DNA from: Novosphingobium pentaromativorans US6-1
GTDB lineage: Bacteria; Pseudomonadota; Alphaproteobacteria; Sphingomonadales; Sphingomonadaceae
Direction of reading: 5' to 3'
Length of the DNA stretch: 64,000 nucleotides
Assembly: GCF_000767465.1 (NCBI RefSeq)
Contig: NZ_CP009294.1
Location: forward strand, 1-64,000
Below the pieces are notes generated by a model. That model worked only from the letters and a program-made list of their open reading frames with translations. It was not told where the DNA came from and did no database searches. The position numbers and the translations under genes were made by a program. Positions 63,996 to 64,000 of the stretch are shown here, piece by piece (within the stretch, counting starts at the first letter, position 1; each line of letters begins with the position of its first letter).

Positions 63996-64000
63996 CTCGG

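Overview
The window looks like part of a catabolic megaplasmid from a sphingomonad (Sphingobium/Novosphingobium group, Alphaproteobacteria). The evidence is a RepA-ParA-ParB backbone, an IS6100-like element of the kind common in this group, and bph/xyl-type aromatic genes scattered over several transcription units rather than held in one operon. The first base is the repA start codon, so the record was probably linearised there. No rRNA, tRNA or CRISPR was seen. All judgements come from reading the sequence; no database search was run.

Layout. (1) 1-3634: repA, parA and parB with three identical 16-bp palindromes that look like parS sites. (2) 3747-9940: a Tn5053/Tn7-like module with a DDE transposase (tniA), an AAA ATPase fused in frame to a TniQ-type zinc-finger region, two HTH genes and a tyrosine recombinase. 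(3) 10009-16066: a heavy-metal RND efflux operon (czcCBA type) with a small His-rich exported protein in front. (4) 16146-22248: a recombinase gene with one in-frame stop, an IS6-family insertion with a perfect 8-bp target duplication, an IclR regulator, an MFS transporter and an IS3-family element. (5) 22250-29994, minus strand: an operon for extradiol dioxygenase, ferredoxin, oxygenase beta and alpha subunits, 2-hydroxychromene-2-carboxylate isomerase, TonB receptor and aldehyde dehydrogenase. (6) 30284-35589, plus strand: benzoate-type dioxygenase, PdxA-like dehydrogenase, a second salicylate-type oxygenase pair and a GST. (7) 35768-43620: a complete catechol meta-cleavage pathway (xylF-E-G-J-Q-K-I-H-T order). 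(8) 43640-48560: aldehyde dehydrogenase, diol dehydrogenase, an unknown small protein, a decayed sigma-54 activator and a ferredoxin reductase. (9) 48576-55109: benD, hydratase-aldolase, a third oxygenase pair, and a LigJ-RidA-RraA-RraA cluster. (10) 55228-58940: nested IS630, IS3 and IS110 elements. (11) 59076-63995: an N-truncated propionyl-CoA synthetase, a DMT exporter, a naphthalene/biphenyl-type dioxygenase pair, and a chimera of a benzyl alcohol dehydrogenase start with the last residues of pyruvate phosphate dikinase.

How it fits together. The ring dioxygenase (61735-63665), diol dehydrogenase (45182), extradiol dioxygenase (29095), isomerase (26360), hydratase-aldolase (49541) and aldehyde dehydrogenase (43640 or 22250) would take a naphthalene-like aromatic to salicylate. 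Any of three salicylate/anthranilate-type oxygenase pairs could then give catechol, and benAB plus benD would do the same from benzoate. Catechol goes to pyruvate and acetyl-CoA through the meta pathway. Only one Rieske ferredoxin and one ferredoxin reductase are present for five oxygenases, so electron transport is probably shared. A related palindrome-like motif (GTGCAA-N4-TTGCAC at its best copy) lies before several separate units and may be a common operator; the IclR protein is the only intact catabolic-type regulator seen.
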